This document shows, in pieces, positions 23,501 through 36,800 of a stretch of DNA of 64,000 nt. The translations under genes and the position numbers were made by a program. The stretch covers positions 4,995,001 through 5,059,000 of the forward strand of contig CM055605.1 in the NCBI GenBank assembly GCA_029379385.1. The letters are read 5' to 3'. The notes beneath the pieces were generated by a model. That model was not told the DNA's origin. It searched no databases and was given only the letters and a program-made list of their open reading frames with translations. Numbering within the stretch: position 1 is the first letter of the stretch; every line of letters begins with the position of its first letter. Origin of the DNA: Quillaja saponaria. Its lineage: Eukaryota > Streptophyta > Magnoliopsida > Fabales > Quillajaceae.

Positions 23501-24940
23501 CTGTCATCTTTGTCTATTTGAAGGACTACTTTTACTCAAAACGACGGAGTAACATATATGCTATCACAATAGTAGCGTGTGCCACCTTTTCAAATTGTAA
23601 GAATATTCTAAATAAATTTTTAACCTTTATGTACCATTTTTTTTAACCCATGTCGTATATAAAAAAATATAAAATATAAAACTGTAAAATACATCCTATC
23701 ATTTATTTCAACACTCCATTTTTACTTGATTTATCGGTTAAAAAACATGGAGCTTGTTTAAGAAATGAATTGATGATAAGTAATTAATAAATATAAATTT
23801 TAATTTGATTTAGAAAGTAATAGAATGAAATTAATGCATTCAAAATTGGAAAAAGTTAAAAATTAAAGTGTAGATCATTAATTAATAATTAAAAAAAATC
23901 ATTAGTACCTATACTATCATAATATCATTCTTTCAAAATAAAAATAAATATTTTCTCTGAAGTATGAACTCCCTTGAGCAGGTTCAAACAGAATAGTATT
24001 TGAGCCTAAACCTCTCCCTACTCCCTAATCCTGAGTTCATCTACGAATAAATAAATAAAAAGGGTTCATAATCATATTGATTCTACACTCCTAGTCCAAA
24101 CAATGAAAATAAAGACATAAAATTATCATGTTGTTACAGAAGCCATGTATGATAGCCTGCATGCTCAAAACAAGCGCTTGTCATCTCCTTCTACACTAGT
24201 GTACAAAAATGTCATATTTCCCTGTTTTTACTATAAGCTAGTGAAAGTATAAAACTTAAATTAAAACCAAAACGACACTCATCATAATACACAAAACGAC
24301 GATAGTAAATTAATATGACATTAATTAATAAATAAAAGAAAAAAAGAATCTGACCTGAGGTAGAGGAAGAATAACAAAGAGATCAAAGAAAAAACCCTTC
24401 TTGGCCTTCAAATAACGAAGAGCAACTGAGCGAGGTGTAGTATCTGAGAGTCCACTTACATCAGTCCTAGCAAATGAGCATTTGGCCATTTTCAGCTGCA
24501 ACCACATGTTCCACACGTGCAACGCATCCGTCATGCACCGGAGCACCGTGACGGTGATGGCGAACCACCCATCGATAAACAAGCACGTACACGTGTCGCT
24601 TATTGAAAGAGCATAGAAGAAAAGTGGGTCCACAAATAAACCTGTAGCACACACAAGAAGAAACACTCTGTTCCATTCCTGAACCCATTTGGCTCTTGGG
24701 TCTAACACCTTTTGTTTTAATGACCAACGACTTTTTTCGCCGGACTGACTCGAACCGCCACCGCACATCAAGAAGAAACTAGTGTTTTTTGTTTCTTCAT
24801 TATCTTCTTCCCCTTCTTCGAATTCTTCGTCTACCTCAGGCTTCGCTGTCTTTAATACTGTCTTCATCCTCGTACTCATGGTCATCGTCGGTGAGGTAGT
24901 GCATGCGTGAAGCAAGTGAGGTCTCTTGCTCGGTAGCCAT
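20586..24940 (-). CDS. CNGC4: Cyclic nucleotide-gated ion channel, CNGC4 type, frame broken twice
   Basis: Coding exons on the minus strand: 24355-24940, 22387-22602, 21889-22202, 21680-21788, 21367-21603, 21188-21274, 20586-21102. Allowing for two single extra bases, the product would be 687 residues, close to the remembered 694 of Arabidopsis CNGC4 (DND2/HLM1), a plasma-membrane cation channel in immunity. Visible parts: an acidic N-terminus, LDPRAKWVQEWNRVFLLVC, six membrane helices, pore segment MTLSTFGNLEST, the linker QAMQLKMRNIEWWMRKRHLP, the cyclic-nucleotide domain with GPGNFSGDELLSWCLRRPF, and a calmodulin-type IQ motif, AIQLAWRRYRHRL. ATG at 24940 (MATEQE) is the family start, but its frame stops at 24836 unless one base is removed between about 24844 and 24837. 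A second extra base lies at 21087. An in-frame ATG at 24885 would avoid only the first break. Sequence error is the likeliest cause. Confidence 0.9.
22815..23160. repeat. Possible hAT-type MITE in CNGC4 intron 1
   Basis: The left side reads TTAGGGATGACAGTTTG near 22817 and the right side, reverse-complemented, reads CTAGGGGTAGGCATGACA. This suggests degenerate terminal inverted repeats of the TAGGGGTGxCA class. The inside is low-complexity GGTTGGGTCGA/CCAATCCAGT-like sequence. No clean target-site duplication was found, so the call is weak. Confidence 0.3.
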
Positions 24941-27900
24941 GGAATTTAGAAGGAGAGGAGGAGTGTTTGGTTAAAGGAACTAAGAGCAGAGATTTGGAGA
25001 GGATGAGGTGGAACTGAAAATATAAAATAATTAATGCTTCCCATAAAAAGACTCAAATAATTGGAAAAGTTGGAAGGCGTTGTAAAACATGACAACATTT
25101 TCGAATGTACGAGATTACCCTCCAGTCATATCCTAATCTAGCAGTAGGATTTTTACTTGCATCAAGAAATAGTTTATTAATTTTATTAGAATAATTATAA
25201 GGATACATGTAAACCATCACTTCTCCTATCTCCATGACTTTTAATTTCATTACAAATTAGATTAGATTCACACAAAAACAAATATGAATATATTCGTGAA
25301 CCAAATATATTGGCAAATCATTGTTATTTTGAATTAAAATCAAAATTCGTTTCAAAAAATAAGAGTTGGTAACAACATTATAATCAGAGGATTCACCTGA
25401 TAGTCATAAAATTATTATTATTATTATAGTAGCAATAAGAAGTAAGGGTATCTTGGGAAAATGAAAAATGTAAGAGAGATTAACTAAGAAGGGAGTAGCT
25501 AGCATTGGCAAAGGGTATGACAAGGATTGTCTTAGGAGAAAGGGACAGGGCGTTATGTTTGATTCACAAATAAGTTTGAGTAACTAAGGTTCCATGCAAC
25601 TTCATCCTCTTTGTTTGTTAGTCCATCAATTTGTCACTTCAATTTCATTTCCATATCCAACTTGATTCTGGCTGCTTCTATCTATATTGAACACACATAT
25701 CAGTGATATATATAATAATATCTATGGGGGCCTAGACCTATATACAATGTCCAACCATTTATTAAAGTGGAATTTTATGTAAGAGTAATTCATTCTGGGT
25801 GAAGTTAATGTAACTGTTAACTATCTTTAATAATTCTACTTTATTCTACTTTCAATGTGATATTCTCCTCTATATATACCCGTGCTGATATGAAATTATG
25901 CTTTCTTCCAACAATAATTACCTATCAGCTGTCTTGTAAATAACTCACATGCATGGGTTTAGAGTTTTTTGGTTCATTATTGATCAATTATATGACCCTT
26001 CAAATAATATTGTCTCCCAAAAATCCACACCATGTGAAAGTTTGTTGCTGTTTTTTTTTTTTTTTCTTTTTTCAATCATACACATTTTGATGTGAGCGAA
26101 TGAAAGAAATCAATGATGAATATAAAATTTCTCGAAACTTGTAATTTCTTGATTAGTGTGTATATATATAAGAGTTCAATAGTAGTTACTTGTTAATTGC
26201 ATAATTTTGAGTCAGTTAGTTTAATTTACTTAATATGCTATCTAATTTATCATGGATTAAACTCCTAGTGTGATCACAATTCTTTGTCATAAATCATGCA
26301 CAATCCCTTTAATTTGGAATTTAGGTAGCTAAGCTTGGAGAACATTGAGGACCACACCACATTGCATAATTGCAAATTACATATATAGGAAAGTTTGGCC
26401 TTGAGATTTTCATATTGTGAGTAAGCAAAGTTAGTACTATATTTTATTTTTGGGGCCAAGTTGTAGTCCTTGAATTGGGATTTTGTTGTGTAGTATTTAT
26501 TTTCAAATGAAAACAAATTGAAATAGACTTGTCAATGCCTCATCCGTACAGTTTTTTAAGAGCTGTATATGGCCTCTTGTCCATTGCTGGTTAGGAACAA
26601 AGACAGGTTCTGTAATCATCCCATCCTTCCCCCATCACCACTCAATTATTTATTTGAGTTTCGGCCCGTTGGTACCTACATTAATGTGATGACGTGGAAA
26701 GTATCTCCAAATCTCTTTTTCTCTATTATATATAGGAATTTGTCACCAAAAAAAAAAAACTCACAAATATGTGTACAAATATTTACTCATACAAAAATTG
26801 TTAATTTGTCATGTGGGAATATTCTATTCAATTGAGTCTTTTTTTTAATGTGTTTATATTGTTATATATTGTAATTGATTCCGATCAGAAGAAAAATAAA
26901 ATAAGAAAATAAGAATCAACGTGTATGAACATAATAATAAATAAATATATATCATCAATTCACACAAAGAATGTCATTTTCTTCAATCAAGGCACTTCTC
27001 TGTTTCTCATTCTTAAAACCTCCACACCTTTTTGATCTTAAATAAATAACATTCATATGCATACATACCTATATAATAATATTAAATTTAAAAAAAAAAA
27101 TCAGAGCAAAAATTCATCATCATAATGCATCTCACCTGATCTCAATCGGGCATTATAAAGACAAGCCAAAAAAGCTTCAATAATGGCATGCACTGAAGAA
27201 CGCTCACAGACTTGTTTTTCAATGCACTGCAATGTAAGTTCTGTGATTGTTTCAAAGCCATCAAATCAATATAATCACAAATGTATACGTTAAATACTAC
27301 CTCAACCATGAGTTCCTATTTTGCCATTTTACAAAGCATTATTATAAGCACTAATAATGGAGATAATCAAAAGTATTTTTATTTATCTTAAAGTTCCAAA
27401 ACATGCTTCTTACATTAGTAGGTTAGTCATCCAATTAGTGCCATTAATTTAGTAGTCAAAAAATTCATTCAATTGTCATTAGCCTAGTATGTTCTAGTTT
27501 CTGAAGGAAAAAAAAAAAAATTATAAAAGGGCCAATTTATTTATTATCAAGCAAGTAAAGAAGAATTTGATTACGCGAAACATTTGTATCTGCAAGGTTC
27601 CAAAAATTTAGAAGGTTATTTCTTCAGTGTTAGGACCAGATTTCATTTTCAGATCTGTCCAAGGAAGAGGCCTCCTGCAACATCCAAAATCCATCATTTC
27701 CACCCATCTATCCTTAAACCACCAGATAATACAGTCTTAGACTTACATATAGTATAATTTGTTTGAAATGGAATTACTAGGATGCACAGACTGGCATCAG
27801 AACCAGCCCCATGAAGTGAGAGGTTACGAATATGATTGCCAGAGGACAAGAACATGTGGATCAATTTCAATAAGAGATCTACGTGGGTAAAATGACATTT

Positions 27901-28968
27901 ACTTTCAATAAAGTACCACAATTTTGTCAACTTCTTTATAATTTTTTTTTCCCTAATATTTTTGTATAATAAAATTCAAAACGTTTGTAGTGTCTTTCTC
28001 AGCCTAACACCATTAATATTTTAAACAAAAATTACTAATTTTGCTTAACTTATTATATTTATTGCCACATGAGTGCTAGTTGGAAAAAAAAATAATAATA
28101 AAAATTGGGCATAAAATATCTATTTTTCTTAATTTCATCCAAACAATATCATTTTTTTCCCTTATTTCATCCTAAAAGTATTTTGCACTCTCATTTATTT
28201 ATATCTACTCTTCCTCTGAAAAATCTAACATCATTTAAAAACATTGTCAATTCAGTCAGGTCAACTTCTTGTTCCTCATCCATAATTTGAAAAATAGAAA
28301 TTCAATAAATTTCGTCAATTTTTTAAGATGTCCAAATCACCACAAATATTAATTTCATGAGTGCTGATGAAAAAGATAAGTGAGAGTTGATGCATGAGAG
28401 AAATGATAGCATTGCAAATGAGAGTATAAAGAATTTTTTTGTTGTTGGGCAAACCCAAGCATATGTGGCAAAAATAATATATTTTAAGCTATGTCAATAA
28501 TTTTATCCAAAATGATAACGACATTAAATAGAGAAAAAAAACATGCAAATGTTTTCAAATTTATGCAACGAAATTGACCTAAAAAAAATAGTTTTAAGTT
28601 GAAATTTTCAAAAATTATGATATTTCAAGGGAAGTAGATATCATTATGCGTCTACTATGAGATATTGATTTTCGGATCTCCTCAATCTGGGACTCTACTC
28701 GCAAATTAAGGGTTTGCTTTTAAAAAATGGAGCTAGATAAAATATGAACTTAGTATGGCAAAATTTAAATTTGGACTGAAGGATGAAATTAGAGATGAGA
28801 AGTTCGATACGAATCTCAGTAAACTTGGAAATATCATTGAGACATCTATTGATGTGGAACAAACTATATAGCTTTTTTTTAATAAGTAAACAAACTATAA
28901 AGCATAAGAATTTCTTCCCAATCCAAATCTAAAAACATTTAGAAAGAAAAATAGGTGTATTCAAAATG

Positions 28969-29108
28969 TTCAAAAGGGCCAGGACCCTTGTGGTCTAGCG
29001 GCACCCAAGTTTCTTCGTTATTGAGGAGATCTAAGAATCGACTCTCTTGAAAGTCTACTTGAAAATTTATTTTCTCCTTCTCCCTTTTTAATAAAAATAA
29101 ATAATGCA
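28969..29108 (+). mobile_element. SINE-like tRNA-derived insertion
   Basis: A 140-bp insert carries an A-box-like TTGTGGTCTAGCGGCACC near 28988 and a weak B-box-like AGAATCGACTC near 29033. It ends in an A-rich tail (AATAAAAATAAATAATG). It is flanked by an exact 11-bp duplication, TATTCAAAATG, at 28958-28968 and 29109-29119. The family is not one I can name. Confidence 0.65.
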
Positions 29109-29439
29109 TATTCAAAATGGGTATGCGAGTTTATTTTTTTACTATGAAGTATGTGGATCATTAAAATGTGGGTGGGTTAATTATATTTATTCTTATTTAT
29201 TATGGGTATGTAGGCCTTAAAATTGGATATGACTGTAATTATTTTATTATGGGTTTGTACGTGTTCAAAATATGTAACAACCCTAGGAACTCCTAAGAAT
29301 ATAAAATTTAGTTCATTTGAGATGAATTTTAAATGTTTTATATTTATAATAAATTAATAATTTGAAATCTAGAATCTTCTTTAATTTTTAATTTTATAGA
29401 ATAAATAAGATTTTATTTTGTAAAACTTATTTAAGATTA

Positions 29440-29800
29440 ATGAGAAATAATCACGCCTTAAATGATAGTTTTACTCTTATAAATTTTATATTTAAATATT
29501 TTATATCTTAAATGATAATTAAACTTTATTATTTCTCAAATTAAACCATAATTTTACCCTATTCATACTGTATAGGTTATATAACACTTTTACCCTTATT
29601 ATTTTTCACATCTAAAATAATAAATTTATTCTTATTATTTTTCACACTACACTTTTACCCATATTATTCTTCACATCTCATTATAATATTTTATCACTTA
29701 AATAATATTTTATCTTTATTATTTCTCACACATTAAATGATAATTTTATTCTCACTATTTCTCACAACTTCAATAATAATTTTACTCTTATCATTTTTTT
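29440..29800. repeat. Degenerate tandem array of a TTATTATTTCTCACA unit
   Basis: A unit of roughly 40-50 bases, built around TTTTACCCTTATTATTTCTCACATCT followed by AAATGATAA-like spacers (shown in pieces at 29520, 29585, 29640 and 29700-29790), recurs seven or more times with changes. The array is AT-rich and has no coding frame. Confidence 0.55.
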
Positions 29801-30837
29801 TATTTTTTGTAATTGTTAAAATGAAAATTTTTTGGTTGTTTCTCATGTTTCATGAAAATTATTAAAGATTTTGTATTACATATATAGTTGTATACGCTTA
29901 ACTCCATTTGTGAGCAACATTTTGTGGTAGAATGTGACTACTTTTAAGTAATCATATAACAAAATATCTTAGGACATATCCTTTTTATTATTTCAATAAA
30001 TTGAGATAGTTTATTGTAGGAACAAAAACAGGTTCCCTATCTTTCCACCACCACCACAAAGTATATCTAAATGATTGACGTTTGTCTCTTTAAAATAAAT
30101 GTGATGATATGAAAATTGTTTCTCTTTTATTTTTATAATATATAAAGCTTATCTATGAGAAGAATATCTAACTTTTTAAACTAAGTTTTCATATTCATTT
30201 TTCAATGTTTTAATTCGAATTTAAGGGGCTTAGTGTCTTTCGTATGAATTATACAAACTATAATGTTTTAATTTTAGTTAATGCACCTCCATTTCTACCA
30301 AAAAAAAAAAAAACCTACAACACTTCCTTCTCTTTGACTAAATATAAACAATTACTAACATATGAACTGTGAAATCATATGTAGGGAATGTTTTGATCCA
30401 CTAGAATGAACATACATAATCCAATTGAGTTGACTTTTCTGCGTCTAGACAATTTGCAAATGGTGATTGATTAAGATCGGATTTTAATCTCACTTCTTAA
30501 AGCTCCACTACTAACCAACTTTAAAAGATCCATACAATATCATCATGTAATTCAGAAACAGTACTTACCTGTCCACACTACAACCATTTTCTTCTTCTTT
30601 TGCCTGGGGAAGGTAGATCAAGCTATACTTAGTATATTCCTTTTTAAACATCTTCCTTTGAATTATGAAACAGTACTTACTTCCCCTTTCTTTTGAGCCA
30701 AAGCTTGACTTTCCTGATATGCTAACTCATCCTACAGTTTGAAATGCAGCTGAAGGATACCATGTAATTTGATGAAAACAATACCCTCCACGGCAGGACC
30801 TGTGGAAGTGATTGTCAACTTTGATTATGGTCAGTGG

Positions 30838-33800
30838 TCACCTTCTTAAAGCTCCATAATTTCTTGTTACCTACAAATGATGACAGAGCAGTCAGGTTGA
30901 AAATGCTTTATGCTGCACTGAGAAAGCTGTGAATTAAACATCAATATCATAATTCTGGAAAAGAACTTCATAAGACCTCACAACTTCCCTGCAAAATATG
31001 ATGCCGTGACATCACAAGCTACTGAGACATTGCAGGGGAACAGTGCATGATATACCAACCAAACAAGAAGGAAAAAACGAACCCGAGGTTGAGACTTGGT
31101 CAATTTCTTTCCGACATGATCATCATCGTCGTCTTCATCATCCTTGTTCATGAGCATTCTTTGAATTGAAGAGTTATCTGTTTTCCTTCCCCGCTTAGAG
31201 GATTGTGTAGAACCTCTACCTCTTCCCCTTGGAGCGACCCTCTTCCGTCCCTTGCCTTGTAGATTTGCATCATTTTCCTGTATAATAAGACCCAATTAAT
31301 TGAACTATAAAACTGTTGAAGTGCAACCACTGGATTGGCAAGGACCAAATCAGCAAAAAGAAAATAAAAAGAAAGAGAAAAAGCTTTTCTAAAGTTGTGT
31401 TTTGAAATTGTCACCCAAGATTAGGAAACAAGATACTGCCACATTAGTGCATAGTATAAACATGAAGGTTGTGGGCCCTACCGAACTGTCATCAACCTCA
31501 TCCATTTCAAAATTTCCAGCTTCTTCACTTGAAGCAGAAGCAACATTATCCTCATCATCAGCAATACTTTGGACAGCACTTTTTGCAGCAATTGATGCAG
31601 ATCTGCATTGACAAAACAACTCAAAAGATGCATGACCCTTCTATTTATTACATTAGATTATTTACTTTCAGGCCTTGATATTCCTCTTTATCCAATAAAT
31701 TAATATTCTTCAATAAACCAGTTGCAGTCAACATCCACTTTTTGACTCTTCTCATCTTCATCAACTCTAAGGGGCATAATGGGGTTCCACAAAGAAAAGC
31801 ATTAGAAACAAGACTCTGTCTCTTGTAGGCAATGATCACCTGGGAATGAGATAAAACAGTTTAATCTAGATTTTCTGATTTTGCATTTCTTACATGGCTC
31901 AGCTACAGAGTTAACTCATGAATAATAGATGTAGGGACACACATGTGAGGCAACTCAGAAGGTCTGAAAGAGAGCAAATGCTCAAATTATGGTACTCACA
32001 AATCTGTAATATAATTAAGTTTCATTTTCATTGATAGAGCAGATTTATAGCCTTCTCTGCCTATACATGAATGATGGGGGAAAACCCCAAATTTCCTTCC
32101 TTTTTTTTTCTCTCTTTCATCATTTCTGAAAATCTAAGGAATGCAGATATTTGGAATCTAGGCAACCCAATCAGAAAGAGACACACAAACTACACATACC
32201 ACCAACGCCAGTATATACGTGCTTACACACAACACATATATTCACATTGATTGCTTGGCATGTATAAGCCTAAAGCCTAATCCTGAAACTAAATATGACT
32301 TTGTTGGATTTTCTTTGGTTCAGTAATGAATAAAAAACTTCTAGTAAAATATTCTATATAACCTTTGAGAGTGGCGAAATCCTAAAGCTGAATCTAGAGT
32401 TGTCTGCTTCATGGCACTTGCGCCCCTCCCCCTTCCCCTCCCCCTACCCCTTCCTCTTGTAGACATGTTACCAAGTTCAGATGCATCACGAGATGCTTTA
32501 GAAGTCCCCTTCCGTCCTCTAGTGGTAGGCTTTGAAGCAGATATCTTCATTGTGTCTTCATCATCACTAAAAGAAACTGCACTTCCAGTCCCAGTGGCAC
32601 TTCTACTTCTGAAGTCCTACATGGAATCAAAAACAGAAGCTTATGCAGATAATGGATGCATGTAGCAAGCCCACGATACTACTGAAACAACAGTAATACA
32701 ATACTGGAAGTCAAGAATAATGTTAGGGAATACCTCCGAGGATTGAGCACCAGATGCGAATTGTCTGGTATCTTTAGAGTGGGTAGATCTTTCCTTTACA
32801 CGTTCCTGCATATAAACATAGGTTTGAAATTTGCATTATGGTCCAAGCACCAAGGGGTTCTGCTAGAAAACCTTTAACAGCAACATGCAAGCATAAATAG
32901 AAAAAAAAATAAAAATTGGTGCTTATTAATTGCTAAAGTCGTGAGGACTGTGAGGACCTAGAATAAATATTACCATAACTCTTAGCTGAGAAATGCAAAT
33001 AAGATTACTTAATTAATAACATAATAAGAAAAAACTAGTATGCACTTAAGCTTCTAACCTCCAAGCACTCTCCGACTTTAAGAATTAAATCTTCATCTTC
33101 AAACTTCAGTGTATCTGAATCCTTAGCAATTTTGCTCTGTGTAAGTAAAAGAGTACATGGTCAATCTGTCAGTGAAGGAGGAGAGAAAGGGGGAAACAGA
33201 ATAGTGCTCATTTGTAATAATATAATATTATATGTACACAAGCAGCTTAGATAACCCCACAATAATTTTAGAAGCAATTATAGTGCCATACAAGATTTCC
33301 ACCCAAAAAGTACTAAATTCAAAACGAAATTAAAATAATCAGCGACTTATTGCTCACACGTGTTTCTTCAAGATTGTACTGCACACAAGAGTAGAATGCC
33401 ATTTTGTCATCCTTGTTGACAAAATTGTGTAACGCAACATCCAAATCATTGACAGGAAGTATCTCCATTTTCTGCAGGACAGTGAGGAGATCAGAGTCGT
33501 AAAGTTAAAAAATTTACACTCAACACATAAAACTTCTATGATGATCTTCATTATTTACTTTACAACTTCTTAAGTAACACGTGGAGATTTGTTAAAAGTT
33601 TATTTCACCGTGCATTGATCATACTAGAAAACATCTCCAGACCTAAAAATTGTCGGTAAATCAAACTGAATGAAGTTACAAGTTAAATAATCCAATTTTG
33701 ACTGAATGTTTCCAGCAAAAGAAAAAGAAAATATTTCATGAATCAAGTGGACTATATGGTGCATATTCATAAATCTCCTATGTTGGCCACCAGTACAGTT

Positions 33801-36800
33801 AAAAACATTTGAAGCCATCTATAAAATAATGACAAGGAAACATGGAACTGAATGATTGCAATACCAGATTATTTTCAGCAACTAATGCCTCTATATTTTG
33901 TTGATTTAACTCCTCTGGGCGAAGCCTCTCGGAATCATCAATTTTAGCTACAATATGACAAGGATGTTATAGTTATATGGAGAAAATTGATAAGGAAGAC
34001 CAAATTACCACATAAAAAAATCTATGATCAAACTGGGAAAAATCCACGGGACATTCAGATAAAAAATCCCAAGAGTTCTACATCAAAATAATGACAGTAA
34101 AATTTATACTAGACCCTAGACAGTTCACAGAACAAAGACCAAAGAAGAAAAAAATAACTTAGTGATTCCTGATGCAGCTTCAGTACTATAATTCCACAAA
34201 AGTAAGAACTACATTAAATGAGTTACATGCTTTCTTGATGGCCATCATCATCATCATCCAGCTCAACTGAAAGAGCTTTGGCTATTTTGTTGGTTCAAGC
34301 TTATGTCAGTACAAATAAAGCTACCTCAAGCTTCAGGAAAAACCAAGAGTATTTTGAACAAGCTGACTAGCTTTCATAACACAACTTCTGGCAATACTAG
34401 GGGGAAAATATAAAGTAAATCAAGAAAAACTGGATCACCACCTGAATCAGTAAACATAATTTGATTGAGACATTAGTTATTCAGTTATATAATATATTGG
34501 AAAAACCCAGTGAAGGCCACATCTTTTAAAATATTTACGTTGCAAATTTCAATTGTACTTCAAATTTATCCATAACCTTATAACCCGAGCAGTTCATATT
34601 CCACCAAATTATACAAATTAATACATATAAGCAGACAGTCATCTTCCTTGACCTAAGTTTCTGTTGCAGATTATTTGTGGTGGATGATTCAAGGGAATAT
34701 CTACATGGAGGCAGCAAACAACTGAAGATGAAATTGAATGCCCTCAAGCAGACACTCAATATCAACAGATGGCATTTTGAGATTTCAAGGAAGGCAGAGG
34801 TATTGCTATTGTGAGAACCTCAGACAATGATTAAATCTCCAAGAAAAAAAAAAAAAAAAGGCAGACATGGCAGTTGGACAGATAGTGATAAAAAAAATAT
34901 TCACACAAGCCAATTTTACACAGATGAAAGGTATATATAAAAACAGCCGGAAATCAAAACGGTAAATTATGAAATGGTTAGTGACACAGATAACATCAAA
35001 CACCAAACTTGAAGCATACCAACAACTAGAATACAAATCATCAAGATTTCCACAAGTGTTATTCTAAGGAGAATCAACACTAGAAAATCAACCAATAAAT
35101 AGGAAACTTCGAAAGATAGTCCTCGATATGATAAATTCAAATTCACATGAAAGTATGGTACACAAAAAACAGTGGGTTACCTTCATTCCTGCCCTTTCTA
35201 GCAGCCTTTGAGAATATGAGGATGTCTTGGGGATTCGCAACCTAATATAAGCAGAACCGTTTATCACTTAAATGATACTGCTCAATCAAAATCAGTATCA
35301 GCATTAACGATGATGGTTGAGAGGGTGACGGTACCTTCCCCACATATTTCTGCCCAAATCTTTGAGGATTTATTGTCATAAACCCAGAATAATCAACCTG
35401 TAAAATTAAATATAAGTCAGATAATATATTAAACTGCCTTTCAAGTCCATTATAGTGCATAGACTTCAGAAGAAATTCAAGGGTCGAAGTTTTTGTCACA
35501 GCCAAAACATGTTAGGAAATATTAGCCTTTTCACACGTGTATGTCACCTTGTTATTTTTTAGAAAAAGTAAAATAACAAAAAAGTTAGCATTGAGAAAAA
35601 GATGGGACATAAGAGAGGAGTTTGTAATGGAGTGGGACAGTTATGCAGTTCTCACACCATTTTAATACAGTGAAGAATTGAAAATGTCAGAATGTAGTGG
35701 TTGCCTGGAGGGAAGAAGATATCCTAAGTAGCCAATAACTACATCTCAAAATCAGAAAATGAGGAGCAATTTTATTTTTATTTTTTTTCCTTCTTTTGTA
35801 ATTTGAATATTTATCAATTTTACAAATTTAACATCACTGGAATTTATTTTGGAAATTCAATATTCTTTCAGCATAGTGGGAATTTTTGGAAACCAAAACA
35901 CACTTCACCAAAAGAAGGAATCCCCTTAGGCTGTGTTTGGCAAGCAAGATAAGAGGATCAGATAAGATATTGTTATCTTATCAGGCTTAATCAGTTGTTT
36001 GGTGCATGACATCGGATAAGATAAATTAATCTTAAAAGGGTATTTTATCTTATTGCAGATTGACCAATTAATCTTTAGGAGAGGTGTGGTATTAGTGAGG
36101 ATAAGATATATTGGACCACTTTACCCCTCCAGCCCGTTAGCTATACATAACAATACTACTGTCAAGCATCCATGTTCAATTGCCCATGTACCCCAGTCAT
36201 ACACCCCGACATTTTCCAGCCATCCTCTCTGGCAGTGATCAACCCCTCTCACCAGATCTGTAAGACGCAAGCAAGCTTCTTTCTCTCTCTTCCATTTTCC
36301 TCTCTCAGTCGTTCTCAATTGTTACTTCTTTTCTGTTCCATTTTCCTCTCTATGTCACTCCCAATTTTACTTCTTTCTACATGCCAAGAGATCTTGTGAT
36401 AATAAAAAACTTCGAGGCATATATAAAATTTGCAAATTTCTTTTTCAAGCTCATCTGAAAAATATTTTTTTCAATTTTTTAACATGAATAAATATGAACG
36501 TTATGGTGTTTTTGATTTTTTTATTTATTTTTTTTGTTGGAAACAGCTCCACCTTAGAATTTCTGTCCTGTTTTATTGTACTAGATTTTTATTTTTTTTT
36601 CCAATAAACCTACTTGTTCGAATCTCACCCTCTTCCATTCAATTTCTATTCCTTTTTTTACCTGAGCTCTGAGAAATCACAAAGTCTGGCTAATGACAAT
36701 TTTGAGCTCGGTATTGATTATTTAAAATATAGTTTTAATTAAATTCGGAGTATATTATAAGCAAAGAGTTGCATTTGGAGGATAGATACATTTCACATGT

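Larger units (their letters stand above)
24941..30837. other. Intergenic region between CNGC4 and MRE11
   Basis: About 5.9 kb of AT-rich DNA. It includes the CNGC4 promoter at its left end, a SINE-like insertion at 28969-29108, a degenerate T-rich tandem array at 29440-29800 and the 3' flank of MRE11 at its right end. A slightly less AT-rich patch at 27600-27930 has an open frame on the minus strand without recognisable domains. No gene is supported. Confidence 0.5.

Noticed and set aside
24325..24915. CNGC4 start at a TTG at 24915
   Set aside because: Non-ATG starts are not expected. The true family start MATEQE lies at 24940 in a neighbouring frame, so a one-base break explains the pattern better.
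27694..27930. Minus-strand 78-codon frame in the CNGC4-MRE11 spacer
   Set aside because: The region is somewhat less AT-rich, but the product resembles no family and no splice partners were found.
29400..29800. CRISPR-like array
   Set aside because: The repeats are degenerate, AT-rich and without unique spacers, and the DNA is plant nuclear.
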